From: Nephrocerus scutellatus
Lineage: Eukaryota > Arthropoda > Insecta > Diptera > Pipunculidae
Direction of reading: 5' to 3'
Length of the DNA: 64,000 bases
Assembly (NCBI GenBank): GCA_947095585.1
Contig: OX352762.1
Coordinates: 46,500,829 to 46,564,828, forward strand
Part shown: in pieces, positions 31,949 to 42,087 of the stretch
How positions within the stretch are numbered: position 1 is the first letter of the stretch
Layout: each line of letters starts with the position of its first letter
Notes under the pieces: model-generated
The model's input: only the letters and a program-made list of their open reading frames with translations
What the model was told of the DNA's origin: nothing
Database searches by the model: none
Made by a program: the position numbers and the translations under genes

Positions 31949-34188
31949 TGTAACGAGGTTTTCCCAGCCGGGGTAGAACTCAGTGTGACCAGGGTTCCTT
32001 CTATTAGGGTCGTTACAATAAAAAGAATTTGTTTTTAGTTGGGAATGGAATTCAATCGTTCTTTATTTGTTCTTCGCTTAATCTGTACACTTAAAGTTAT
32101 CGTTTGTTTAAAGCTATATATTATTTTACTGTATAAGTTTCAATTATGATTAAAGGAGACCGACGTATCTCCAGGCGGGATGATAGTCTGTTCTCGCGTA
32201 GAGCGTGGATTTGAAGGCGAGGACTTCGCTCTTGAACCTCCAATAGTGTGGATAATGTCTAGCGTTAGGCGTGGGCGTGAAGGCAAGGACTTCGCTCTTG
32301 AACCTCCAATCTAGCGTAAAGTGTGGATAATGTCTAGCGTAAAGCGTGGGCGTGAAGGCAAGGACTTCGCTCTTGAACCTTCAATCTAGCGTAAAGCGTG
32401 GGTAATGTCTAGCGTAAAGCGTGGGCGTGAAGGCAAGGACTTCGCTCTTGAACCTCCAATCTAGCGTAAAGCGTGGGTAATGTCTAGCGTAAAGCGTGGG
32501 CGTGAAGGCAAGGACTTCGCTCTTGAACCTCCAATCTAGCGTAAAGCGTGGGTAATGTCTAGCGTAAAGCGTGGGCGTGAAGGCAAGGACTTCGCTCTTG
32601 AACCTCCAATCTAGCGTAAAGCGTGGGCAATGTCTAGCGTAAAGCGTGGGCGTGAAGGCAAGGACTTCGCTCTTGAACCTCCAATTAGCGTAAAGCGTGG
32701 ATATTGTCTAGCGTAAAGCGTGGGCGTGAAGGCAAGGACTTCGCTCTTGAACCTCCAATCTAGCGTAAAGCGTGGATACTGTCTAGCGTAAAGCGTGGGC
32801 GTGAAGGCAAGGACTTCGCTCTTGAACCTCCAGTCTAGCGTAAAGCGTGGATACTGTCTAGCGTAAAGCGTGGGCGTGAAGGCAAGGACTTCGCTCTTGA
32901 ACCTCCAATCTAGCGTAAAGCGTGGATACTGTCTAGCGTAAAGCGTGGGCGTGAAGGCAAGGACTTCGCTCTTGAACCTCCAATCTAGCGTAAAGCGTGG
33001 ATACTGTCTAGCGTAAAGCGTGGGCGTGAAGGCAAGGACTTCGCTCTTGAACCTCCAATCTTTAGGATAACTACTGGCGTAAAGTGTAAAGTGAAGGCAA
33101 GGACTTCGCTCTTGAACCATTCACTCTGACTTGTTGCCGGGAAGAGGGATTTCTAGGAAAGAAGACCGATTGTTAGGACTGCTGGCCTTTTATAGTCCTC
33201 CATCGAGTGTAGAAATCCCGTTGTTGCAACGATCGTGAAATCCGCTAACTCGCCTGATGGTGTGCTGTTGTTGTTGTTTCCTTTGATGTGATATGGTTGT
33301 TGTTGTTTTGTCCGGCCGGTCAGTATTGCTGCGCTCGGCGGTCTATTGGTTCGTGATCCCGTTGGTGCAACGATAGGGAAATCCGCTACGTCACATGATC
33401 GGTGGGACTTGGTAGTGTTGTTGTTGCCTCTTTGATGTTTGTTAGTTCCAAGATCCCGTTGATGCAAAATTAGGGAACTCCGCTACATCGCATGATAGGT
33501 GTAGTGTTGTTGTTGGTTTGCCTCGAAAATGCGTGCTGTCGTACATTGTGTGTTGTTTGTTGTTGTTTTTTTTTCTTTTGGTTGTCTAATGATGCTGCAG
33601 ACTTCTGATTGTCCGCTATCATATTTTGCATGCTGTTTGTTGTTGCCTTTTACGTGGGTCTGCGCCGTCTTACACTGCATGCTTTGTTGTTGTTGTTCTC
33701 CTTGACTTGTCTGATGCAAAATGTATGCATGTTGTTTGTTGTTGTTTTGAATATTGGTCGGGTATTCTGTGTCTGTGGTGCTGTATGCCTGCTGTTGTTG
33801 TTTTCTCCGATGATGCTGTGTGCTTCTGCATGTATTGTGAGTCACGAGCGGGGTATCCCTAGTCTGTGTGGTCTGGTGCTGTATGTGTGTCGTCATTCTC
33901 TCACTCAGCTGCTTGATGATGGCGTGCATTGGTTGTGCGTGGTGAATTTACGCGTTGTGAAATATAGAGAACCTGTGTATCATAAGCCGAGAGTAATTTC
34001 GGCGAGTAATTTACCACTTAAAAGAGTGGGAAACATGTTGCTAGGTTTAAGAACATTATGGTAAACGTTTCTTTGTAATGTGTATGCAAGTTTTTATTAA
34101 ATTCAAAAGAAAGTGTTGTTTACAAAAAGATGGTTGCGTACCAAAAATAATGTGTGGAAAAAATTGTGTGGCAAATTTTCCCTTCACA
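31949..34188 (-). repeat. 5' LTR of U1
   Basis: 2240 bp, same length as the other LTR at constant offset 8454. Differences noticed: two near 32100 (AAGTTATCGTTTG against AAATTATCGGTTG) and one near 32652. Same internal repeats. Confidence 0.93.
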
Positions 34189-34192
34189 ATAC

Positions 34193-35235
34193 TTTGGCAA
34201 TATACTTTTTGCAAATAATTGATTTAAATTATGCCGTTGGCAATATACTTTTTTTTGCAAATAGTTAATTTAAATTATGCCCGTTGGCAATACATTTTTT
34301 TTATAATTTTATATGATTTAACTCATTAAATTATGCCCGCTGGCAGCACCTTTTTTTGTAAAAGAAAAAAAAAACAAAACAAAAGTTTTTATTGGTTTGA
34401 ATAAAAATAGCAGTAATTACTACCTGATTTCGGCAGTCTAATCACTGTTTTTTTTGTAGGTCAGTAAGAATACTCCGGCATGGGGTTTAGTTGGGTCTGA
34501 GTGAGTTCTGAGTGAGTAGAGATGGGTGGGGTGGGGCTTGAGTTCCTTCGGTCCGCGGTCGATCAAGTGATCTGATTTGGTCGCGAGTTAAAGAGGGGGT
34601 TCCAAACTATGGACCCATGGTAGGGCGGGTTCAGACGCCTGAGGGGATAATAACACCCGATCCACTAGTCAGACATCATCGAGGGGAAGGCTTTCCCTAC
34701 CGGATGTGCTGGGCAGCACTTCCGTTTTCTTCTCATTTTAAATTTACTATTGAATAGGACGCACAACTTTTTTTTTGTATATGTAAGTCGGGGAAAATTT
34801 GAGCGGTCCGCCTAATCAAGGACCCACCCCATATACGACGAGCTGGCGAAGGTATCCTATTGCGTGCGAAACCGATAGGCAGCTGCTCAACCTGGAATTC
34901 GGCGGTGACCTCGATCATCGCTGAAATTCCTGAATTTCCTTATGGCCACGCCCCTTTTTGTGGGCTAGAGCATTGTTGGCAACAAATAGACTCAAAACTG
35001 AACATTACAAAATGGCGCCCAACGTGGGGCACGAAAGCTTTAGGCCTTGCTGCATCATGGTAGGACGTTCTATAGTAATGTCGGTCCGGCATTGAAGACC
35101 AACAACAAAACTGAACATTACAAAATGGCGCCCAACGTGGGGCACGAAAGCTTTAGGCCTTGCTGCATCATGGTGGGACGTTCTATAGTAATGTCGGTCC
35201 GGCATTGAAGACCAACAACAAAACTGAACATTACA
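34193..35235 (+). repeat. Duplicated R1 LTR fragment, right half, with two PBS units
   Basis: Continues the LTR interrupted by U1: end of the 44-bp array, splice acceptor (34459), terminal third ending ATTACA at 35009, then PBS sites 35013-35030 and 35126-35143, ending ATTACA at 35235 before ACTT. Confidence 0.88.
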
Positions 35236-37914
35236 ACTTGCGCGTAAGGAAACGACGCTGATAGTTTGGATTTGTAGCGGACACCTTGTTTTGGTTGTAT
35301 CTTTTTGGGAAACTCCTGGCAACCCTACTCGGATTGAACAATTATCGTATTTATGTATAATAATATTACTCATGTAAATTATTATATATGGCTCTATGCT
35401 TTTGGGTTGTGGCGTCACTCCCCATCATTTTCTTGTATGGTAATTTGTCTCGCCAAATCATGCGATGTCAATTGTAGCATTTTCTTCAGACCTAATAATA
35501 TTATACACCCAAAATTTTATATATATATTTCTCTATGCTTTGGGGTTGCGGCGTCACTCCCCATCCCACTTTTTCACATTAACAACCGTTTCGCCAAATC
35601 AGGCGATATCAATTGTTTTTCATATATGATAATGTTGTATGCACAAAATTATTATATATACTATATTTCTTTTGTCTGTGGTTTCGTGGCGTCACTCCCC
35701 ATCCCCTTTTCTCGTATGTATGGTTGTGCGTCTCAAGAAATCATACGATGTCGTCAACACACGCTTGTAATAAATGTATATCATGAAACCGGTAACGACA
35801 CCGCAAATCACCCCATTCTAGGTGCCGTTTGAGAGATGCGCAAAAATCAGCCGAAGTGCAACCTTTAATCGTTTTTGTTGTTGGCCTTGTAGCCAAAAAT
35901 TTCTTTGATGTGACATTGAAGTCGGCAGTCGACACGAATACCTCCAATCGCCCGGATGTCCAAGTGGTGGCTACCGCGCAACCGTCTAGTATTGATTATT
36001 GCTTTTGTCGGCATTTTGTTTGGTTCAAGCATCGCTTGCGGCTCGATTGATTAGTAAATTTAAATCGTGTCATTTTATTTGAACTTGGTCATAAAGACAT
36101 TAGGCCTAATAAAATTCTGGCATTAAATATAGTATTTGCTAAAATCGTATCATTTGCATAAAGTCAGTCTTAAGGACAATAAAATTAGCAGAATCCTGCG
36201 GGAAAATAAAATATTTGTTTAAATCGTGCAATTAGTCAATCTTAAAGACGATAAACTTAATACTTAATAAAATCCTAGTGGAGAACATAGAATTGGGTTT
36301 TAACTAGTGTCATTTACTTAAAAGTGCGACGAAAGACGCCAGGAAAAGCGTCAGAAGTCGAAAGCAGTATAGTGGGCAGCGACGCCAATGAAAATGTCAT
36401 ACGAGTTTTTTTTGACGATTAGAATGCAAGTGCGCTAAGGTTGAACAACGTGGCAGTCAAAAAAAAAAAAAAATTTGTTTATCAGTATTTTTTATATTTT
36501 TTAAATATTTGTAATATTTTCTTGGTCAAGGTTTTTTGTAGTTTTCCCTGACCATGATTCATTGATAAAAGTATTTGGACTCGCGTCGTTCTAAATTCGT
36601 GTTTGTTTTTCGTATTGCTTTTCCAATGAATCAGGGAGAATTCTGAGAAAATAAATTGAAACCGGCTACAAACGTGAGGAATGTGATATATTGTAAATTA
36701 CATTCCTTCGATTTTTATTTTATTTCGAATTTAATAAAGGGCTTAGCCCAACTTATTGCCGTGACGTAAGTCATTCAGGGAGTCATCCCTTGGCAATAAG
36801 TCTCTATATAAACAAAAAAACAAAAAAAAAACAAAGTCCGACAAATTGTTAAAAGGTTGTAGTCGTTCGTCTGCGTGGAGAAAAAAAAAATTAAATCGTT
36901 TGAAGTTCGTTGCCTCGTTTTGAGTGGCCAGCACCGGCGATTACTCGTGATTGAGGAGATCCATTTCACCACCGTATTCCAACGTGCGCCGCCGCTGCGC
37001 ACTGTTACCGAGAAAAGAAAAACTTCCCAGTGGTTGCATCATCATCAAGGGACTCGAAATTCCCTCCAGATCCATAGACACTGGCATCATACTACACATC
37101 TGTGTCAAACACAACCATATCACCGTCTAGTCTATTACACGCATCACGCCGGAGTCGAGCCTTGGCTCCCCCTTACGGAAAAGAAGACATCCCACTAAAA
37201 GGCTTTGGAGCTTGTCTGACCGATCGTTCTCATTTCTGTGGAAAAATTGTTTTTTTTATCAAACGTTAAAATTTTTGTTCGCATCGGAATTTAATTGATA
37301 TATATATATATATGTATATAGTTGTTTTTTTTGTCGAAATTCATTTAAAAATTGAAATTTAAAATGTCTTCCTAATCCTAAGATGGATTTCTCCTCTTTC
37401 TTTCTCCGAGAAGGGCATACGTTTTTTTCTTCAGTGTTTCCTTGCGAGCCTCGTCCGTATTGCTCCCGCGCGTTTTGAAAGAGAGAAATTTTTAATTTGC
37501 CTTACTATTTCGCTTAATATACCTTAACTTGCAGAGATACCTCATCGCATGTTCTTCGACAGCGCTGCCGACGGAAATGCCGAGGAGGCAACAACAAAAA
37601 TGCATATATTTTAACTATATGTATGAGCAAGTAAGTTAAAAATGTTGTTAATATAATCTAAAGGCGTACACCGTAAGAATTTTATCTACTTGTCGGGTTT
37701 TTTTTCTCGGTATTTTCGACCCTACTTTTAGTTCAAAAGTACGCTTATAAGGGGTATCCGGTCCTCCCTACCGTTATATGGATATAAGTATATTATATAT
37801 ATATAGATATGTTTTCATTTATTTAACAAATTTTTTTTCTCGTACCTAAGAACGAAAAGTAATCGTTTCTTTTCTTGATTTTCTTATTAAATTTAAATTA
37901 TTTAATACATATAT
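35236..37914 (+). repeat. AT-rich LTR-like block, copy B, first part
   Basis: Matches 2777-5028 of copy A. Two additions relative to copy A: a LINE 3'-end insert (36459-36833) and a 64-bp segment at 37534-37597 that copy A lacks. No gene. Interrupted by N1 at 37919. Confidence 0.75.
36459..36833 (+). mobile_element. LINE 3'-tail insertion (J1 3'UTR only)
   Basis: A-run, then TTTGTTTATCAG to TCTCTATATAAAC and an A-rich tail. The same about 375 bp forms the 3' end of J1 (52616-53001, reverse strand). Copy A has 19 other bases at this place, so the insert replaced or deleted them. It starts at the internal A-run, with no ORF2 sequence. A SINE using the J1 tail is an alternative. Confidence 0.7.
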
Positions 37915-37918
37915 ATGT

Positions 37919-39643
37919 TGTAACGGAGTTTCCCAGCCGGGGTAGAACTCAGTGTGACCAGGGTTCAATAAGGGGGGTCGTTACAATAAAATTTATGGTT
38001 TTGGGTTTGTGGAAAATTAAATGAATCTCTTTATTATTTCAAAAATTGTTTGTGTTTGTTTCAATCATTGGATTTACATTCGTTAAAACAATTGTAAAAA
38101 TTGTAAAGTAAAAGTACAAAGTGTCCTTTATTCCTAGGAAAAGAATGGGTTAATCGTAGTGGCAAGGTAGCACTCTTGAACCACTGTAGCTGAAAGAAAG
38201 TTTATGGGTTAACGATGGGTTTAAGTACAAAGTACTTGTACCCCTTGGCTCCTAGAATTGGGAGAGAACGGGTTAATCGTAGTGGCAAGGTAGCACTCTT
38301 GAAGCACTGTAGCTGAAAGAAAGTTTATGGGTTAACGATGGGTTGAAGTACAAAGTACTTGTACCCCTTGGCTCCTAGAATTGGGAGAGAACGGGTTAAT
38401 CGTAGTGGCAAGGTAGCACTCTTGAACTACTTTAGCTGAAAGAAAGTTTATGGGTTAACGATGGGTTTAAGTACAAAGTACTTGTACCCCTTGGCTCCTA
38501 GAATTGGGAGAAAACGGGTTAATCGTAGTGGCAAGATAGCACTCTTGAACCACTGTAGCTGAAAGAAAGTTTAGTCGAGGATTTGGGTTTTCGGCAGGAT
38601 GTAGTTCAACAATAATAGTAAGGTAGTACTCTTGAACTATTTGTTGTGAACAGTGGAAGGAACTCAGAAAGAAAAGCAAGGTAGTACTCTTGAACTATTA
38701 GGTGTGGACAGTTGAAGGAACTCAGGAAGAATAGCAAGGTAGTACTCTTGAACTATTAGGTGTGGACAGTGGAAGGAACTCAGGAAGAATAGACCTTTTG
38801 CTTGAGCTGCGTACTCCTTTTATACTATTTCCCTGCGGTTGGTTTTCCGTTGGCTTCTTGTTTTCATCGTGTTCGTTGTTGTTGTGCTGGATTTCCATAA
38901 ATTCAGACGCATGTATGCGCGTTTGACATATACATGTTCTTCGTAGGATGTTTCCTTTGAAGAACAACATGTATGGAATACATGTTTCTGGCCTTGCAAC
39001 GTGTGTGTGTACGCATAAATTCTTCATTGCTCAGTTGCGAATATGCATGTAGTTGTCTGCCTTACACCGTGTGTGTGTGTGTGTATGCATAAATCCATCA
39101 TTGCTCAGTTTCGAATAAGCATGTTGTTGTCTGCATTCGTTGGCGAGCCCACTTGGTAGTTTTTTTTTGCCTGAGCGGTGCTCAGGTCATTGACACCGCC
39201 AACCGTTACATGGTATTTTGATTCTTGGCTGCTGTGCGCGGGAGTACGTCTGCACCTACTGCCTGAGTGCGAGGGGGACAGATGTTTTTCTCCGGCAAAT
39301 TCGCTGCTGTGTGCCGTAGTGGTCTACTGATGTCGTGACAGAGACCATGCGTTGTGCATCTGCGTGGTGGTAGTTTTGTTAAATGCGCGATGATCTCTTA
39401 ATCGCCTATTGCTCGTAATAGGAAAAGAAAGAAACGAGGAGAAACGAAATTTCGCCGCCAATTGAGTGACTTTTGCTTAATATTTTTAGAGAGTGCGTTG
39501 GTAACTATGAATGATTGTTAAAAACTACATTTTGAGTTTTTTTTTTATTTATTTAATTTTATGTTTATGACAAAAGGCTTGGAAATTATTTCCAGACATT
39601 TTGTGTGGGAAAAATTCTAATGTGGAGAATTTTGTTCCTCACA
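37919..39643 (-). repeat. 3' LTR of N1, left arm
   Basis: + strand TGTAACGGAG to CCTCACA. The first 60 bp resemble the U1 LTR end (CCCAGCCGGGGTAGAACTCA). Internal arrays at 38150-38570 (about 123 bp, four units) and 38605-38790 (about 60 bp, three units). The empty MITE site GTAGTGGT is near 39315. The adjoining purine tract on the minus strand is AACGGGGGAG. Confidence 0.9.
38150..38790 (-). repeat. Tandem arrays in the N1 LTR
   Basis: Four units of about 123 bp with GGCAAGGTAGCACTCTTGAA and TTAAGTACAAAGTACTTGTA, then three units of about 60 bp with GCAAGGTAGTACTCTTGAAC. The second unit type keeps the CTCTTGAAC core also found in the U1 array. GTACAAAGTACTTGTAC is partly palindromic. Confidence 0.88.
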
Positions 39644-39680
39644 CTCCCCCGTTGCTTCGGCGGGCAAGTACTTACCCTTC

Positions 39681-41060
39681 CTAATAGTTAGTACTTTGAA
39701 ACGGACGCTCTGTTGGAGGTGCACGAAACCTGGTTTTGATTGTCATACGGCTCCTTGTCGTTTTGAGTCTTCTGGGGACTGCGTTAGTTATTGTCGGCGG
39801 TAGGTGTTGTGAGGTTCCAGACGACTGCGGCGACTGGGATGGCTGTGGCTTCTGCGATGAATATTGTATCTTTAGCGATGTTTGCGGCGATTTTGAACGC
39901 TTTTGATTAAGTTTCTGGCAACAGTGATAATTCCTAAGGGCTGCTTTGGTTCTTGAGGGCTGGTTTTCTGACTGCGACGACAGGGACGGCTGTGGCGAAT
40001 GTAACTGCTGTGGCGGCTGTAACTGCTGTGGCGAATGTGACTGCTGTGGCGACTGTGACTGCTGTGGCGACTGTGACTGCTGTGGCAGCTGTGAAGGCTG
40101 TGGCTTCTGTGATAAATATGATGTCTGTAGCGACGTTTGTGGCGACTTCGACAGCTTTTGATCAAGTTGAAGTTCATGGCGACGGTGATGATTCCTACAA
40201 GCTGATTTGGTTTTTGACGATGGGTTTTCTGGCTGCTGGTGGTTTAGAGTAACGGAAGTACTCGTCAACCATGACGATTGTTGAGCTTTTGTAGGCGACT
40301 TCTGGTAATGCTGATTGCTAAGACGTCTGTGACAATCTTTGGCCAGAGTCCTGACTGCAGTATGTCCAAACGGATGTGGGAATCCTTGAACACTATAGTG
40401 TCTCTCGTCAATTCCTGGACTGCGTTGTTTTGGACAGAGGTAACTTTCGTCAACTCTTGCCCTTGCTGTTACCTTAGGCTGTGACGACTTTTGATGCCTT
40501 GGAAGCGTAGATGTTGTGACGTTTGGCGCCTGTAATTGTTTTGGGCGGCTGTGACGTCTTCTTCTGAACGGTGTGACTAACACGAAGTCTGACTTCAGCG
40601 GCTGTTGGGTCTTTGGCAATTGTGGTTGTTTAACTTCTCGGAATGTGTTGCATGTCAGACGTTTAACCGGACCTGCTGATAAAGTTTGAAGTGTTAAGTA
40701 CTCACCTCCGAGACAAAAAGTGGCTCTGGTTCTTGTAAGGAAGTCCATTCCTAGTGTAAGATTATCAGCGGCGTTCGGCAACACTAGCAGGCGCAGTGAA
40801 CATAAGGATTCCCCAAACCGAATGTTGACGCTTAACTCCTGACGGACAGTTGTCTGAATTCCGTCAGCCATTTGGATTGGGATCTGCACGGGGGTGGCGT
40901 TGTCCAAATTTCGAAACTTTTCAGCCAAAGCTTCGCTGATGAAACTGCGGGATGCGCCAGTGTCAATAGTGGCCTGAACGGGTTCGTGGTTGATGATGAT
41001 GCGCGCGAGAATTCTGTGTTTATCCTGGATCACGGCTGATTTCTCGCCAGACAGGGGCAA
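39681..41060 (-). CDS. Protease with long Q/S/P-rich tail (N1)
   Basis: 459 residues. Residues 15-125 are a retropepsin (VQATIDTGASRSFISEALAEKF with D33-T34-G35, and LTLGMDFLTRTRATFCLGG), close to the U1 protease. After about residue 150 no RT follows; instead there is a basic, Gln/Ser/Pro-rich region with a repeated module (KSPQTSLQTSYLSQKPQPSQ near 295 and KSPQTSLKIQYSSQKPQPSQ near 400) and QQSQSP runs from a 15-bp DNA repeat. It stays open to 38 bp before the LTR. The upstream Gag is in the same frame, separated by a TAA. Role of the tail is unknown. Confidence 0.65.
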   Translation of the reverse strand: MPLSGEKSAVIQDKHRILARIIINHEPVQATIDTGASRSFISEALAEKFRNLDNATPVQIPIQMADGIQTTVRQELSVNIRFGESLCSLRLLVLPNAADNLTLGMDFLTRTRATFCLGGEYLTLQTLSAGPVKRLTCNTFREVKQPQLPKTQQPLKSDFVLVTPFRRRRHSRPKQLQAPNVTTSTLPRHQKSSQPKVTARARVDESYLCPKQRSPGIDERHYSVQGFPHPFGHTAVRTLAKDCHRRLSNQHYQKSPTKAQQSSWLTSTSVTLNHQQPENPSSKTKSACRNHHRRHELQLDQKLSKSPQTSLQTSYLSQKPQPSQLPQQSQSPQQSQSPQQSHSPQQLQPPQQLHSPQPSLSSQSENQPSRTKAALRNYHCCQKLNQKRSKSPQTSLKIQYSSQKPQPSQSPQSSGTSQHLPPTITNAVPRRLKTTRSRMTIKTRFRAPPTERPFQSTNY

Positions 41061-42055
41061 ATGACGATGCTCAGCGTGTGAGTTACGTTGACGGCAGCAG
41101 TCAATTGTCCTGATTCTCTGTTATCCACAGTCCCAGCAGAAAATCACTCGAGGGTTAGTGCATTCTTTTTGAAAGTGGCCTTCCTGTCGGCACCATCGAC
41201 AAGTCATTCGAGGATTGTATGGTCCTTCTTCAGGCTGACTCACCATACAATGCCTCTCCTGTGGTCTTCTTCGAGGTGTCGTTGTTGCGCTCTCCTGGTT
41301 TGCCTGGATACCTTCGTAGTCCTCTGCTAGATCAATGAGCTCGCGGAGATTTCCGAAGTCTTTTCTTCGGATATAATATTGATATTCTTGGCGGCTGTTC
41401 CGGAAGATCCTTTCCACCTGTTCTTCTTCGGGGTAATTTGCGTGCCTCATCATATTCTGCATCACAATTACGAAGTCTTTAAATTGTTTCTGTTGTTTGT
41501 GTCGTCTTTAGCGAATCTCATCGTCCAGACGTTCCCAGTACCTTGTGGGCAAGAATAATTGCAGGAAGTCTGCTTTGAAACTGTTCCAGTCCTGCCACTT
41601 CAGGTTATTATTGCGGAACCACAGTAGGGATCGGTCGCGAAGTAACTCGGGCATAGTCCTTGGAAGGAGGTCTTTGTTTAACGATTAGGCGTCAGCGAGC
41701 TCTTCCAGCCTCTCGATAAATAAAAGAGGTTCCTTGCCACCATCGTACCGCACTGACCACTTTCGTACCTGGTCTATAAACATGGGATATGTTGTCCCTG
41801 GTGTTTCTGATGGAGTTCGAGTGGCTGTTGCCTCTCGTATGGCTGGGGACGCTGTCCTGCTTATAGCCCCCTTTGGTTCATCGTGGTCCACTGGATCCGG
41901 AGGGTTCAGGGATATATGGGGCCGCGGTGATTGGCTACGAGTGTGTATTCGTTCTAATTCGGTGAGACGCGTTTCGTCCTCCGACGTAACGTCTCGCCCG
42001 GTGATGTAATTGGAGAAACGTTTCCTCAATTCATCGAGTGCTTAGTTTTTTTTTT
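41061..42055 (-). pseudogene. Gag of N1, left arm
   Basis: Capsid and zinc-knuckle Gag similar to U1 (QVRKWSVRYDGGKEPLLFIERLEELADA; CRWCRQEGHFQKEC, a CCHC motif). It begins at the equivalent of U1 residue 30, so the SAP-like part is lost; a long T-run (A-run on this strand) replaces it. Stops: TAA at 41685-41687 (Tyr codon in the right-arm copy), TAA at 41508-41510 (shared by both arms) and a TAA after FCWDCG (shared). Confidence 0.85.
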
Positions 42056-42066
42056 TTTAAATTCAG

Positions 42067-42085
42067 GGTCCCTGCTCGGGCGCCA
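42067..42085 (-). promoter_or_regulatory. tRNA-Lys(UUU)-type primer-binding site of N1
   Basis: Same 19 bases on the minus strand as in U1, two bases from the LTR end. Confidence 0.88.
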
Positions 42086-42087
42086 AT

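Larger units (their letters stand above)
23495..34188 (-). mobile_element. U1: complete gypsy-class LTR retrotransposon with a Ulp1-like ORF3
   Basis: 10.7-kb element on the minus strand. Both LTRs are 2240 bp; I noticed about three differences between them by eye, so insertion was recent. TSD ATAC at 23491-23494 and 34189-34192. PBS for tRNA-Lys(UUU) at 31928-31946, Gag 30753-31862, Pol 27385-30888 (overlap, -1 frame), ORF3 25730-27094 ending exactly at the 3' LTR. No frame is broken. It is likely the only autonomous LTR element in the window. Confidence 0.93.
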
